From contig NC_089276.1 in assembly GCF_963678975.1 (NCBI RefSeq), forward strand, positions 6,659,098 to 6,723,097: a DNA stretch of 64,000 nucleotides. The letters are read 5' to 3'. The notes beneath the pieces were generated by a model. That model saw only the letters and a program-made list of their open reading frames with translations, did not search any database and had not been told where the DNA came from. The stretch comes from Dysidea avara (lineage: Eukaryota > Porifera > Demospongiae > Dictyoceratida > Dysideidae). A program made the translations under genes and the position numbers. This document shows, piece after piece, positions 48,006 through 60,329 of the stretch (position 1 is its first letter; each line of letters starts with the position of its first letter).

Positions 48006-48329
48006 TCAATGTAAATTTAGAAACATTTGATGTTCAAAATCTATCAGTGGCTGGGGGTTGTGCCCCAGACCCCTACATCAATAACTTGCTGCAAAATCTG
48101 GAAACCCTCTTTGAAAAATTCTGGATACGTCCCTGGACATCATGGTCAGTCTACTGCAAAACATTATATTTGTCTCTGTGATGAGTGTTCCATTAAATAT
48201 GCGCATTGTGGTAACTTAATTCTCTACCTGCAGGAGACCTCAGTGCTATATGCCCTGACAACATGAGAGGGAAATTTACACTGTACCTCATGCTAAAAGA
48301 CTACATGGATTCACCTTTATACATTAATT

Positions 48330-48636
48330 ATCTGTACCAAACTTCAAGGTGTATGTCTGAATTCGTTTTGTGAAGGATTAATTTTGGCCCATGTAGACAG
48401 CTTGAGGAAAATAAAACAGAGCAAAAATTGAACCTTTGGCTGCCCATATCTTGCCAATGGCTGAATTGAATTTGCTGTGTGGCCCACCTTACCTGGCAGA
48501 CAGCTATATTAAAAAATTGTATGCTTTGGAGAAGGGACCATGGAGCTATGCATGCATAAAAATAGAGCTTTCTTTCTTCCTGTTGGTGCAGCGTGTCAGC
48601 TTCCTTGGCTGCATGACATACTACCATGTGTCTTGA
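48330..48636 (-). mobile_element. Composite element, copy 6 (diverged 5' end only)
   Basis: On the minus strand it starts TCAAGACACATGGTAGTATG and continues with a degraded version of the head (a 'caggaagaaagaaagctc' equivalent). The array and foldback are missing. Confidence 0.6.
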
Positions 48637-49390
48637 TATAAACTGCACAGGTGAAGCATTGAAATGTAAAGTGGCCATTCCGCTTTGTTTTCAGCTATGT
48701 TTCACCTGTAAAACAAAGATCAGTATGAGAATCACTTTCAAAATTACAACTGAACATATATTCCAGCTATCAATCGCAAAAAGCACACCTAAGGCTGAAG
48801 CAACATTAAACAGTGAAGAAATAAAACCTATAGCCTTATCCATAGTCAAGTTATGCTTGGCTGAAGGCATCTGTTAATTAAGCAGTCAGTTAGTAGAAAA
48901 ATCCAGTTTTATTAACATTTCATTGGAACTTGTTGGAAGAGTTCCAATGAATTGGAACTTGTTGTTGGAAGGGTTCCATGTAACCCCCCTTTTGAAAGAG
49001 CCTTTCTTATTTGAGATACTCTAATAGAGCAGTCAAATTGAGATACTCTAATAGAGCAGTCACAGTAGTCTTTTGAGGAGCAGTGTAGAAAGCTATGTAT
49101 CTAGTTATAAATAAAGAAATATAGTTGGTGAGGGCATCTATGGTGAGGGGCAGCTATTGTCAGCAGGTGATGATTTTTTTTTTTTGGTCTTCGACTTACA
49201 GCTAGGCTGAAGTTGCAATTCCAGAGTGGAACCCCCCTTTTTAAAAGTCTGGATCCACCCCTGCCTACTCCAAGAGTCACCTTGATTCTGGCAGCTTTGT
49301 GTATTAATGGGGGTGGTCTCAGCCAGCCTTGGTGTTCAAAGAATCAGAAGGGCCTTCAGACAATCCTTGCTTGCCTTTGCAGTTGCAGCA

Positions 49391-49760
49391 TCATTGTAGC
49401 AGGAATTGAAGAGGAGACCAACACAGCAATGGACACCAATGAAACCTCAAGATCTGAAGGGCAGGCTCCAACACCACCAAAGTTTCTGTGCTTGTCCCTG
49501 GTTCAGTAGAAAACCTGGTTTCTGCTTCAGTCTCTGTGTTGTTTCCCAGTTCTGTTGTTGTTCTATTGCCTGGTTCTGTTGCTGTGTTTGTCTCTCTTTC
49601 CATTGTTGTACTGGTCATCTATTTGGTTGTTGCTGTAGTTGCTGGTTCTGGTATTGTTGTCTCCTCAGTATTTGCTGGTACTTTAGTAATGTTTCTTTGT
49701 CCTGTGGGGATGGGGCTGATCTAGCTTTATTTATTTCCAGATACTCTTTTTCTGAAGGGT
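49391..49760 (-). pseudogene. Gln-rich reading-frame remnant
   Basis: The minus strand reads KEYLEINKARSAPSPQDKE and then a Gln-rich run (ILRRQQYQNQQLQQQPNR) before stops. It overlaps the repeat shared with 34120-34250, which suggests a mobile-element gene, but I do not recognise the family. Low-complexity chance frames cannot be excluded. Confidence 0.25.
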
Positions 49761-49769
49761 TTTAGGGAG

Positions 49770-51010
49770 GACAATGTCATTATAAGACTATTCAAAAGAT
49801 GAGTCAGATTCAGTGTCTGACAATCTACATTATTGTGTGCACGTGTGTGGATGTGTATGTGTTTGGAGAGAGGAAAAATAGAGAGATTTACAATGTGAAT
49901 GAGATTAGCTTGCAGTGTCAGTGGTCCACTGCCAGAGTTGGTACTTTCAATCAATATGACATGTATATTTCGCTATTTATGTGCTAGTCAGGTACCCTTA
50001 GTACCAAATTGGTATACCTAGCCCAGCAAAGTGGCCATGGGTTGTTGGTAATTCACTAGTAGCAATGGCAGATGCCTGGTAGAGCATATAGGTGTATGCA
50101 TTAATGTTGTAAGCAACAAATGTTACAAAACTATGTTAACGTTTTGTATAAATATTAAGAAGATGGTTGGAATGATGTCAGGTAAGTATAATGTCTATGC
50201 ATGTGATGTTTCTAGCTGTTATATTTTGTACCATAGTAGCAGGGCTGAAGCCCAGAGATTTTGAGTGGTTAGGCCATCTGTGGACTACAATGGAAGTCAT
50301 AGTCATGCACACTACTTTTATTGATCTGTTTAAATCAGTTTTCATGTGATACTCATCACATCTACTATCACATCTAGTACATGCAGCATGTGTCTGAGCA
50401 TGCCGAGCTAGGGGAGTCTGGGGGCATGTTCCTCTAGGGAAATTTTTGAAAACATTTGCTCTGAAATAGCACTTTTACATACAAAGTCCCTTTCTCCTTT
50501 TTTGTTAATATCAAGGATATATTGTGCTCATTTTCATGCCTAGCTAGCAGTTAATTTTACTTTCACAATACATATAGAAGCAATTTTGATTGTAATTGCT
50601 AATGCCATGACCATGCAATACAATGCCATGCAGATGACTCACTGGAACTATTAAAGACAATTAACATATATGTAATGGAGCAGTGTAAAGAATTTATTCT
50701 ATACTGAATGCTCTATTAGATATCTCAATGTCTTTACAACTATTAAAAGTGGTCTAACCGATGACAGACTGACTGGACCATGGGCTCCAGCACTGTGGCA
50801 CTGACTCAGACGGCAACAAAGGAATAGAACAATTCTACAATAGATTTACTTTGTAAAATTAATGCCAAACTTAACACACTATAATAACAAGCATAATTTT
50901 TGGTGGCCATAGTATATTTAATAGGCTTTGATAAGGCGTAATCTGCATTAAAGGTCTAAACTGTACCCACAGTCAAAATGCACATATGTACATGTAATAA
51001 CAACTGCAGT
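49770..51010. other. Intergenic, repeats only
   Basis: Contains a GT-rich patch at about 49835-49865, a reverse fragment of the CAGGGGCGGAT repeat family at about 50404-50440 and a CTCTATTAGA motif at 50706. No gene is supported. Confidence 0.4.
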
Positions 51011-51018
51011 ACAAACTA

Positions 51019-51249
51019 CAGTAGACCCTCGGTTATCTGATTGTTGTTTATCCATACCCTTGTTTATCTGAAATTGGAAATGACTGTTCTATTAGAGTAT
51101 TTTGAGCACATGTGTATGTTCTATTAGTGTATTTCAACAGAACTCTGGATATAAATGTATGAGCTTCAGTTGTCCAAACAATTCACTTATCTGAACATTT
51201 TTACCATCGCCTGAGACACATTGGGGTTCAGATACATGAGGGTCCACTG
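51019..51249. mobile_element. pogo/Tigger-like MITE
   Basis: Ends CAGTAGACCCTCGGTTATCT and, at the right, TCAGATACATGAGGGTCCACTG, an imperfect reverse complement; TA lies on both sides. The 'ACCCTCGGTTATC' terminus is typical of pogo/Tigger elements. Two CTATTAG motifs lie inside. A left-end fragment (CAGTAAAACCTCAGTTATCT) is at 40802. Confidence 0.75.
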
Positions 51250-51852
51250 TACTGTGTATTGTAATTCTACAGAGGAATAAACTATAATAATTATGTATAA
51301 TTCCATTGTGCCTTACTTAGGAGCAAGTACAAGAAGAGATTTCAGTTGACCTAATGTTGGAAGCTCATAACAAACTTGTTTACTTTATTTACAGCTTAAT
51401 TTGTCTACCTAGCTGATATTGTTAATTTATTATTAAGTTAGCCTAAACTAATGTGGGCGGGCAACTCATTTGTTACAATCATATATGCACCTGACTGTTT
51501 TATTAGAGTTGGCTGAATGTTCTATTAGAGAATCTTGATCTCGTTATCTTGACTTATTGATAAGTAAAAAGGTTCCTTCTCCTGACACTGGGATTGGTCT
51601 TGAGACCGTCTATAGTGTATATTATAAAATCTAGCCTTCTTTTCTCTATGCCTAGCTTTGTAAGCAAGTTCGTTCATAACTTCTTAAACATTGAGATGAT
51701 GAAATAATAGTAAAAACTCATAAGACCAGGCAAACTTGTTAAGAAGGCTGGCTATCATTATATCAGCAAATGTCACTTGCACCTCAGAAACAGTGGTAAA
51801 ATATAAGTACTAGTTCTTAAAAGGCTTCAGTTAACCTTTATAGTAACAGACA

Positions 51853-52443
51853 CAGGGGCATATTTAGGGGGGTTTCCTGGGGTTCCGGAAACCCCCTTTG
51901 AAATTTGAATCTGCGGGAGCACCAAACCATCATAGTTTGGCTGTAAAAATATGCAGCAAGATTACAAGTTGTTATTATCTTTCAATATGTGCTTTGTTGC
52001 TTAAGTCCTATCAATTATTGTATATATGCGGGCTGGTCAGGAGTATTGTAGTAATCCAAGTAGCTATATCCAAATTCTCAATGTTTCAAGCTAGTCTTAC
52101 ATTCATATTAATTTGTAATATAATTATAGCTAAATGTAATCTGTTATGAATGTTTTATTGGAGTACTTTTGACCGCTCTATTAAAATACATCTGACTGCT
52201 CCATTAGGGTATTTCGATCTTTAATGTTTTTTCTTGCATAATTTAATTCATGTTCTCCCTAAAATCCTTTTAAGCAAGATTCCTATTACATGCACTGTAG
52301 CTCTGCTATATTCCCTTATCCATAGAGTAGTAAATTTTGAAGCATTTGGTGTTCAAAATCTGTGTGTGACTGGGAACTGTGCCCCAGACTTTTGTATCAA
52401 TATCTCATTACCAAATCTGGAAACCCCCTTAGATATGCCCCTG
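51853..52443. mobile_element. Inverted-repeat element with CAGGGGCATAT ends
   Basis: Left end CAGGGGCATATTTAGGGGGG and right end CCCCCTTAGATATGCCCCTG are reverse complements with two or three mismatches. The interior has no protein frame and includes a CTCTATTA-motif patch at 52150-52225. The phrase 'tgttcaaaatct' with 'gtgccccagac' recurs at 48030-48115. Confidence 0.65.
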
Positions 52444-52449
52444 AGACAG

Positions 52450-53370
52450 CTTGATTGGAAGTATTTTCCTCCCGCCCGCATGGAAATCCGAGGATGAAGA
52501 AGCCTAGCCTAATAATGACTAAAATTAGGGGGTAAGACAGAGCAATTCGGGCGGGGGATCTGAAACATAAAATCAACTAAGTGGCCTAATGACGTAATAT
52601 TTGAAAAATTGGTAGTACCTTGAGAAACTTCTTTGTTGTCCTCTTCCTACGTGCAAGGAGGTCTGTGGAATGGCTTCAGCAATATAACGTTCAGTAATAC
52701 ATGCAAAGGGTTTACCTGTCACGGTGTTTCGGGGGTGCTGTAAAGACACGAGGTTTGTCCAGCCAGTGCCTGCTTCAAACTTCGTACGCAGATATGGACG
52801 AAGCCTATGGGTCGCTATGGGGACGGGTTTTTTGTCTCGCTTTTTCTACCAGGCGCGCGCCTGGTTTCCTGAAATTGTTTCGGAAAAGTGTGTACGCACC
52901 CACGTGAGCAAAATCATTAGCTAAATGGTAAAAGCAGCGAAGTAAAAGCGAAATGAAGTCTGTACTAAACTTCCCCACAGGAAAACTTTGCTCAGAGGTG
53001 GTTTTTTCTCGGCAGTCTGAAAAACGGGTATGTCGACTCTTCATATACTTCGTAAACGGTCTTCCCTTTCGGTTTTATGGACGTTTAACACCTTTAAACA
53101 ACGTTGAAGGCCTCTTAGGCTAACAGAGATAGCGTATCCTTCGAGTTGAAAGGGGGGCGTTACCAGTACTTACGTGAACGAAAATGAACGACAGCCTCGA
53201 GGCTTTGTCTAGACAAATTCGCGTGAGAAAGCACGATAGACACACTATAAAATAGTTGAGAAGATACTTCTGTGCGTAATTTGCTGTTTAAAGTGGTTTG
53301 TTATAGTTACGCTTCCTTAGTAGTGCATAGCAACGTAATTACCAAATTCCAAAATAATTCATGAATTTTG
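52450..53370. other. Non-coding stretch with higher GC and CpG
   Basis: From about 52620 to 53230 the sequence is richer in G+C and CpG than its surroundings and holds the palindrome CCAGGCGCGCGCCTGG (52849-52864). No exon is convincing on either strand. It could be a promoter-like island or a remnant of an unrecognised element. Confidence 0.35.
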
Positions 53371-53374
53371 AAAT

Positions 53375-53668
53375 ATGCTAAATTACAGTATTTACAAATC
53401 TAATTGTCTAGCTGAATTAATAATAACAATAGCATGCTTGCCACGCCGTCACTTTTATTCAGTAAGAATTATAAATGATTGGAATGGACTCCCATATGAC
53501 TCAGTTAATGTTCATTCAACCAATTTGTTTAAGACACACCTCGATAGATTTTATTATGATTACCAGTATGATATTGTATAGTTATTTTTGTAGTAGTTTG
53601 ATTGTTTAGATCAGGTTTTTACAGGCTTTGCCTCCTTACCTGTACCCCCAATAATAATAATAATAATG
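53375..53668 (+). pseudogene. 3' end of a CR1-like non-LTR retrotransposon
   Basis: A 68-codon frame whose second half reads PRRHFYSVRIINDWNGLPYD then FKTHLDRFYYD, the characteristic C-terminus of CR1/L2-type LINE reverse transcriptases (R…F…R…WN.LP…F…LD.F). It is followed by about 85 bp of 3' UTR and a (AAT)n tail at 53650-53668. The 5' part is missing, as expected for 5'-truncated insertion. Confidence 0.75.
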
Positions 53669-53811
53669 TTGATTAATTGCCTATTTGGTTAAAATGAGAT
53701 AGTATTATCTTTTTTTTCTTTTCATAATAGCTACACTTCATAAAACAACAAAACAATGCACAACCAACAACCAAATTAAATTATCCAGCCAGGTCCAAGC
53801 GACTCTCCCAA

Positions 53812-53885
53812 GGGCGGATTTATGGGGGTGCTTGGGGTGCTGAAGCACCCCCCCCCCCCCCCCCCCTCCAAAATTTTACCGTGTG
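53812..53885. repeat. GGGCGGATTTATGGGGG repeat end with 18-19 C run
   Basis: A 'ggggtgct' / 'agcacccc' hairpin is followed by a run of about 18 C. It belongs with the CAGGGGCGGAT repeat family. Confidence 0.6.
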
Positions 53886-54284
53886 CAAGCTAGGAAGCTT
53901 CTAGAAGTTATGCATGGGCAATGAAAAGATGGAAAGAGAAGGGAGAATGGCTAATCTTTACTTAGAATCACTAATAGTGGTTCAAATTATACTTTTGGTG
54001 TGAGACTTAACCTAAAAGCTGCTAAAAATCGAAATACTCTAATAGAACAGTCAACTACTCCAACAGAACATCCATCATAGTGTGTGTTTTTTCAAGAAGT
54101 TGCCAGTGTGTTTTCTTGACCTGTCACAGTGCACTGCTATACCATTGCTCCAAACATCCTGCCATATACTAATCACTTTCTGAGAACAACTTCTGTTTAA
54201 TATTATAGTGGGTATTTTCAGTTGTTGCTACATTGATGCTTGGGTTAACATGCTTAAGTAAAACAGTTAATTTCTTAGCATGTA

Positions 54285-57200
54285 TCAAGACACACGGTAG
54301 TGTGTCGTGCGGCCCAAGAAGCCGGCGCGCAACACCCGTGAGTATATTGACAGGAAGAAAGAAAACGCAATTTTCGCACCTCCGTAGCTCTGTGCTTCCT
54401 TGATGAAACAAGACGATTTTTGCTGTGGACATGTCCTCCAACTTCAGCACTCCACATTCCAAATTAGAGCAAAATCGCTTCGCGCGTTCCCGAGATATGC
54501 GACTTCAAAAATTGGCTTAGTTTCTTCGTTTTTTCTTCTCTTCTTCTTCTTATTTTTCTTCCTATTGTCGCACACTTACAAAAACTACAATAAAACTCGA
54601 ACGCTATATCCGATTGTCTTGAAATTTGGCACACAGAAGGGGGTATAAAGGCGCATCTCTGTACCAACTTTGGCTGGAATACGATAAACAGGCAAAGAGC
54701 TATGAGCGATTATTCACGAAAAATAACACCAATATATTGTCACGCCTACAGGGTAAACCGCGTATGGGAAGAAGCTGAAAATCGGTGGGTGAATAGGTTA
54801 ACTATTGAACCTCAAACCTTTTGTGGTTTGAAAGGAATCGAGCTAAAAACCAGGAAGATACAACGAAAAAACCAACAGTGTGTAACAATTATGCAATCGG
54901 AATTAGCTAATAAAAAACGACTGCTTGCCACGCCTACCAGATAAACCGTTTGGGGTAATGCTTTGAAAATCGTTGTACAGATGGAGTAATCATCTTAGAA
55001 AGGCTCATCAATGGTGTAGAAGAATCAGACTTAAAGTCACGGAGTTATAACACAAAATCCAACTTGGTGCAGCAAGTGCGAGATCGAGATACTCTAATAG
55101 AGCAATCATCCTAATAGAGCAGTCACCCTGAAGAGAATTCAAGAGATCAGCTAGAAACAAGTAACCTGTATAGAGATCAGCTACAAACAATTCACCCTGT
55201 AGAGAGATCAGCTAGAAGAAGTTACCTTGTAGAGAGTTCATGCAACTATGGAAAGAGATAGTTCAGCTAGAAGAAATCACCTTGTAGAGTTCAGCTACAA
55301 AGAAACCACCATGTAGAGAGTTCAGCTACAAACAAATCGCCCTGTGGAGAGATCAATAGAAGAAGTTACCTTGTAGAGAGTTCAGTTACAAAGAAACCAT
55401 CATGTAGAGAGTTCAGCTGCAAACAAATCACCTGTAGAGAGTTCAGCTACAAACAAATCTCCCTGTAGAGAGATCAGCTAGAAGAAGTTACCTTGAAGAG
55501 AGTTCAGCTACAAAGAAACCATCATTTAGAGAGTTCAGCTTCAAACAAATCACCAATAGAGAGTTCAGCTACAAACAAATCTCCCTGTAGAGAGATCAGC
55601 TAGAAGAAGTTACCTTGTAGAGAGTTCAGCTACAAACAAATCACCCTGTAGAAAGATCAGCTAGAAGAAGTCACCTTGTAGAAAGTTCAGTTACAAAGAA
55701 ACCACCATGTAGAGAGTTCAGCTACAGACTAGTGACCTTGTAGAGACATCAGCTAGAAAAGTTACCTTGAAGAGAGTTCAGCTACAAAGAAACCATTCTG
55801 TAAAGGGCTCAGTTGCAAACAAATCACCTGTACAGAATTCAGCTACAAATATATCACCCTGTAGAGAGATCAGCTAGAAAAGATTACCTTGTAGATAGTT
55901 CAGCTACAAACAAATCCCCTGTAGAAAGATCAGTTAGAAGAAGTTACCTTGTAGAGAGTTCAGTTACAAAGAAACCACCATGTAGAGAGTTCAGCTGCAA
56001 AGAAATCACCCTGTAGAAAATTCAGCCACAAACAAATCACCCTGTAGAAAGATCAGTTAGAAGAAGTTACCCTGTAGAGAGTTCAGCTACAAAGAAACCA
56101 TTTTGTATAGAGCTCAGCTGCAAACAAATCAGCTGTACAGAATTCAGCAACGAACAAATCACCCTTTAGAGAGATCAGCTAGAAGAAGTTACATTGTAGA
56201 TAGTTCAGCTACAAACAAATCTACCTGTAGAGAGATCAGCTAGAAGAAATTACCTTGTAGAGAGTTCAGCTACAAAGAAAACACCATGTAGAGAGTTCAG
56301 CTGCAAACAAATCACCTGTAGAGAGTTCAGCTACAAACAAATCTCCCTGTAGAGAGATCAGCTAAAAGAAGTTTCCTTGTAGAGAGTTCAGCTACAGACA
56401 AATAACCCTGTAGAAAGATCAGCTAGAAGAAGTCACCTTGTAGAGAGTTCAGTTACAAAGAAACCACCATGTAGAGAGCTCAGCTACAAACTAGTGACCT
56501 TGTAAAGACATAAGCTAGAAGAAATTACCTTGTAGAGAGTTCAGCTCCAAAAAACCATCATTTAGAGAGTTCAGCTTCAAACAAATCACCTGTAGAGAGT
56601 TCAGCTACAAACAAATCTCCCTGTAGAGAGATCAGCTAGAAGAAGTTACCTTGTAGAGAGTTCAGCTACAGACAAATAACCCTGTAGAAAGATCAGCTAG
56701 AAGAAGTCACCTTGTAGAGAGTTCAGTTACAAAGAAACCACCATGTAGAGAGCTCAGCTACAAACTAGTGACCTTGTAGAGACATCAGCTAGAAAAGTTA
56801 CATTGTAGAGAGTTCAGCTACAAAGAAACCATTCTGTAAAGGGCTCAGCTGCAAACAAATCACCTGTACAGAATTCAGCTACAAATAAATCGCCCTGTAG
56901 AGAGATCAGCTAGAAGAAATTACCTTGTAGAGAGTTCAGCTACAAAGAAACCACCATGTAGAGAGTTCAGCTGCAAAGAAATCACCCTGTAGAAAATTCA
57001 GCCACAAACAAATTGCCCTGTAGAAAGATCAGTTAGAAGAAGTTACTTTGTAGAGAGTTCAGCTACAAAGAAATCATTCTGTAAAGAGCTCAGCTGCAAA
57101 CAAATCACCTTGTACAGAATTCAGCTACAAACAAATCACCCTGTAGAGAGATCAGCTACAAGAAGTTACCTTGTAGATCATTCAGCTACAAACAATTCAC

Positions 57201-57750
57201 CCTGTAGAGAGAGCATCTAGAAGAAGTCACCTTGTAGAGTGTTCAGTTACAAAGAAACCACCATGGAGATTTCTGTAGTCAATATATGTATTCTATATAT
57301 AATTTGTACATTTACTGATAAAATATTTAAAGTACATCTACTTCATCTTTTCTTCTTCCTGTGGTAAAGAAAAAAAGATATGTTTAAAAAGTCCCAAAGC
57401 CGGCCTATGCAAAAAGAAATGAAATCTAATCCAAAACAGCCAAGCTGTAAAAAAAGTGTGCGGCCCTCAAAAAGGTTATGGAGAAAAAAGATGTGAAATT
57501 CAAGGTGGCGGCCAAGAAATGGTTGTGATGGTAGGTTAATAGTAAAAATTTTAATAATGACAATTCAGGTGAATTTTGTGCCAAGACCAAGCGGCACCAA
57601 ATTCATCTGAATTGTCGTTATTAAAATTTTTACCATTAACCTACCATCACAGCCATTTCTTGGCCGCCACCTTGGATTTCACATCTTTTTTCACCATAGC
57701 CTTTTTGAGGGCCGCACACTTTTTTTACAGCTTGGCTGTTTTGGATTAGA
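54285..57750 (+). mobile_element. Composite satellite-bearing element, copy 5 (subfamily B)
   Basis: Host A then TCAAGACACACGGTAGTGTG, a head that matches copy 4 more closely than copies 1 and 2 after the first 80 bp, paired CTCTAATAGAGC motifs (about 55088-55125), a satellite array (about 55130-57270), tail and foldback (57421-57752) ending GATTAGA before T. No protein frame. The array shows block repeats of about 400 bp, for example 'actagtgacc' at about 55730, 56490 and 56765. Confidence 0.75.
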
Positions 57751-57752
57751 TA
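57421..57752. repeat. Long foldback module, copy 5
   Basis: Arms of about 150 bp with ends 'aatctaatccaaaac' and 'gttttggattagat', as in the other copies. Confidence 0.9.
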
Positions 57753-58670
57753 TAGTTAACAAGACTGTATAGTATCTGAGAACTGGTTGTTTTTGTTTTA
57801 TCAGTTCCACAGTTCCATGCTGCATTTATTTGAATCTAGCATCAATTGAAGCTAATAAATTTTAATGTCATACAGGGTTTACACTCCCAAACCCCTTGAA
57901 GCTCAACTTTATAAGCTCAAATGATACCACAGCATTTACACTGTCACATTATAAGGGGTTAATTGTGGCCAAAAACTAGTTGTATATGTAAGTGACTTTT
58001 GACTCTGGTTGTAAAAAAATAATATGGTAATGGGGCCACATCGTTGAAAAAGTCAGAAAAGTTGAAGTTATTTTTGTGTGCATTTTAAATCTCTACAGTG
58101 ACCTTAAGATCCAATCCTGTGTGTGTCTTTGACAATCCACTATTATGTATTGCCTTATAATCCAATAGCATTTAAAGGTGTAGTTCTGTTTTGCTTACAA
58201 CTGAACTCATCCATCTTGTACCCATACAATGTTTCAGTACAATAGAGTATTTGGTTAAAAATAGCTTACAGATTCAATCTTGTGATAGTTATATTCCAAA
58301 AATTTCCAGAGGAAGCATTACCCCAGACCCACCTAGCTAGAAAATTCTATGTATGCGTACTCTACATACTGCATGGTGAGTGTATACTTGCCCTCTCAAG
58401 CCCTCTCTTCATTGTTACTGTTTGTATGTTATAGTTTGAGCCTTGAGACTGTAAAGCACACTAGCTATACCTTAAGCCAAGCAATACACTAAATTTAGCG
58501 ATCTTGTATATTGATGAATTTACCATATAATTTATTAATTCGCAAATTGATGTAACAAAAAACCAAACTCTAAAATTGCTACTAAATTTAATGCATTGCT
58601 AAATTAAGGTATTTCAAACACAAAATTAACAGCAAGTATTGATCATGTATAGCTGCATCATAGGTGGTGT
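57753..58670. other. Intergenic, nothing recognised
   Basis: AT-rich; one fragment of the dispersed 'ccccagacccacctag' repeat at about 58305-58340. No gene is supported. Confidence 0.4.
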
Positions 58671-58679
58671 GAAAGTGCA

Positions 58680-59135
58680 AATTTCCTGTCTAGGAAATGT
58701 CAGTAAATGTCATGTGTCAACACATTTCCTAAACGCAGTGTGGATGGGGGGCAGTATATGGTGCCAGTGTGCATTGCCCTCTCCACCAGTTCAGGACACA
58801 TGACATTTCACGACATTTATGGACATTTCCTAAATGGCAAGAACACACAGTATTAGTACTTTACAACTAGCTAGCTTACCTACTTTAATAGAGTTTGCAA
58901 AATTTATAAGAAACCTAATTACCAAGGTATTATTTCATTGTGGGTTTGGGTTATCACATTTCCTGTTAATGTAGGAAATGTCCAGTAAATATGATATTTT
59001 TTGAAATTTACATGATGTGTCCTTGGCCTCTATAATGTACCGTATATAATGCATTTCCAAATACACAGGTTACATAGAGACCTTATCCTAATCTGTAAAG
59101 TGTTACAGTAGTCAGATATGACAGCAGCTGGAGTG
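58680..59135. repeat. Scattered GGAAATGTC / GACATTTCC motifs
   Basis: At least six GGAAATGTC-like motifs in both orientations precede the tandem array at 59140 (for example 58694, 58725, 58805, 58825, 58975). They resemble pieces of the same unit. Confidence 0.55.
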
Positions 59136-59139
59136 ACAA

Positions 59140-59890
59140 TCTTGGACTAAAATGTCACTACATGCCATGTGTCCTTGACTAAGGAAATCTCATGTTAATG
59201 TGAAATTTCTGAATAGTATAGGTAATCTCACTGCATGCCATGTGTCATTGAATAAGGAAATCTCATATAAATGTCAAATTTCTGAATAGTGTACGAAATC
59301 CCCATGTGTCCTTGACTTGGGAAATCTCATGTAAATGTCAAATTTCTGAATAGTATAGGAAATTTCACTGCATGCTGTGTCATTGAATAAGGAAATCTCA
59401 TGTAAATGTCAAATTTCTAAATAGTGTAGGAAATCTCACTGCATGTCATGTGTCCTTGACTTAGGAAATCTCATGTAAATGTCAAATTTCTGAATAGTGT
59501 AGGAAATGCATGCCATGTGTCCTTCACTAAGGAAATCTAATGTAAATGTCAAATTTATGAATAGTGTATATAGGAAATCTCACATGTCCTTGACTAAGGA
59601 AATCTTATGTAAATGTCAAATTTCTGGAGAGTGTATATAGGAAATCTCCCTGCATGCCATATGTCCTTGACTTAGGAAATCTCATGTAAATGTCAAATTT
59701 CTGGATAGTGTAGGAAATCTCACTTTGTCCTTGACTAAGGAAATCTCATGTAAATGTCAAATTTCTGAATACATACAGGAAATATAACAACACATCATAT
59801 TTTTGGCAGAGGAAATGTCCAGACACATGAAATTTCCAATGTTTTAGGAAATGTCATAACATGTGACATTTACGGTATACAGGTTTACTC
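59140..59890. repeat. Tandem repeat, nine units of 62-75 bp
   Basis: Each unit has 'tgtccttgact(a/t)agg', GGAAATCTCATGTAAATGTC, 'aaatttctgaatagtgta' and, usually, 'ctgcatgccat'. The GGAAATCTCAT phrases start near 59183, 59256, 59318, 59390, 59463, 59532, 59598, 59673 and 59739. Degenerate GGAAATGTC motifs continue to about 59890. No open frame persists across it. Confidence 0.9.
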
Positions 59891-60184
59891 CAGGTTTGAT
59901 ATAGTAAATTCAACAGTTACATTTCCTGTACATTTCCATGCTGATTTTTGGTCCAGAAATGTCACCTTTTTTTCCTGTGATATTTTTAGTTACTGGCTGT
60001 GCCCTTATATGACAGCTAGTATTACAACTGTTCTGGAATAATGGTGTCATTTCATCATTATTACACTTTAACTCACAATACTTTACAAGCATTGTGAAAG
60101 TATTGTGAATCACTTAAACAAAGTGGCATCACTTTTCAGTCAAAATATTGCCAAATTTTAATTCTGAATTGGCTAAATTTGTAA

Positions 60185-60327
60185 AACTTTTCTGTGGGGG
60201 CATGCCCCCAGACCCCCCTAGACAGAGCATGCTCTGTGTAGCCAGTTGTATTAACCAGTTGTCACTTTTCTTAGCCAATCAACCATTATGTTAGCACCCC
60301 CCTTCTGAAATCCTAGATCCGCCCCTG
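60185..60327. repeat. Complete copy of the dispersed GGGGGCATGCCCCC…AGATCCGCCCCTG repeat
   Basis: Begins near 'ttttctgtggggg' and GGGGGCATGCCCCCAGACCC, and ends 'aaatcctagatccgcccctg'. No exact inverted partner was found at its left side. Confidence 0.6.
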
Positions 60328-60329
60328 TT

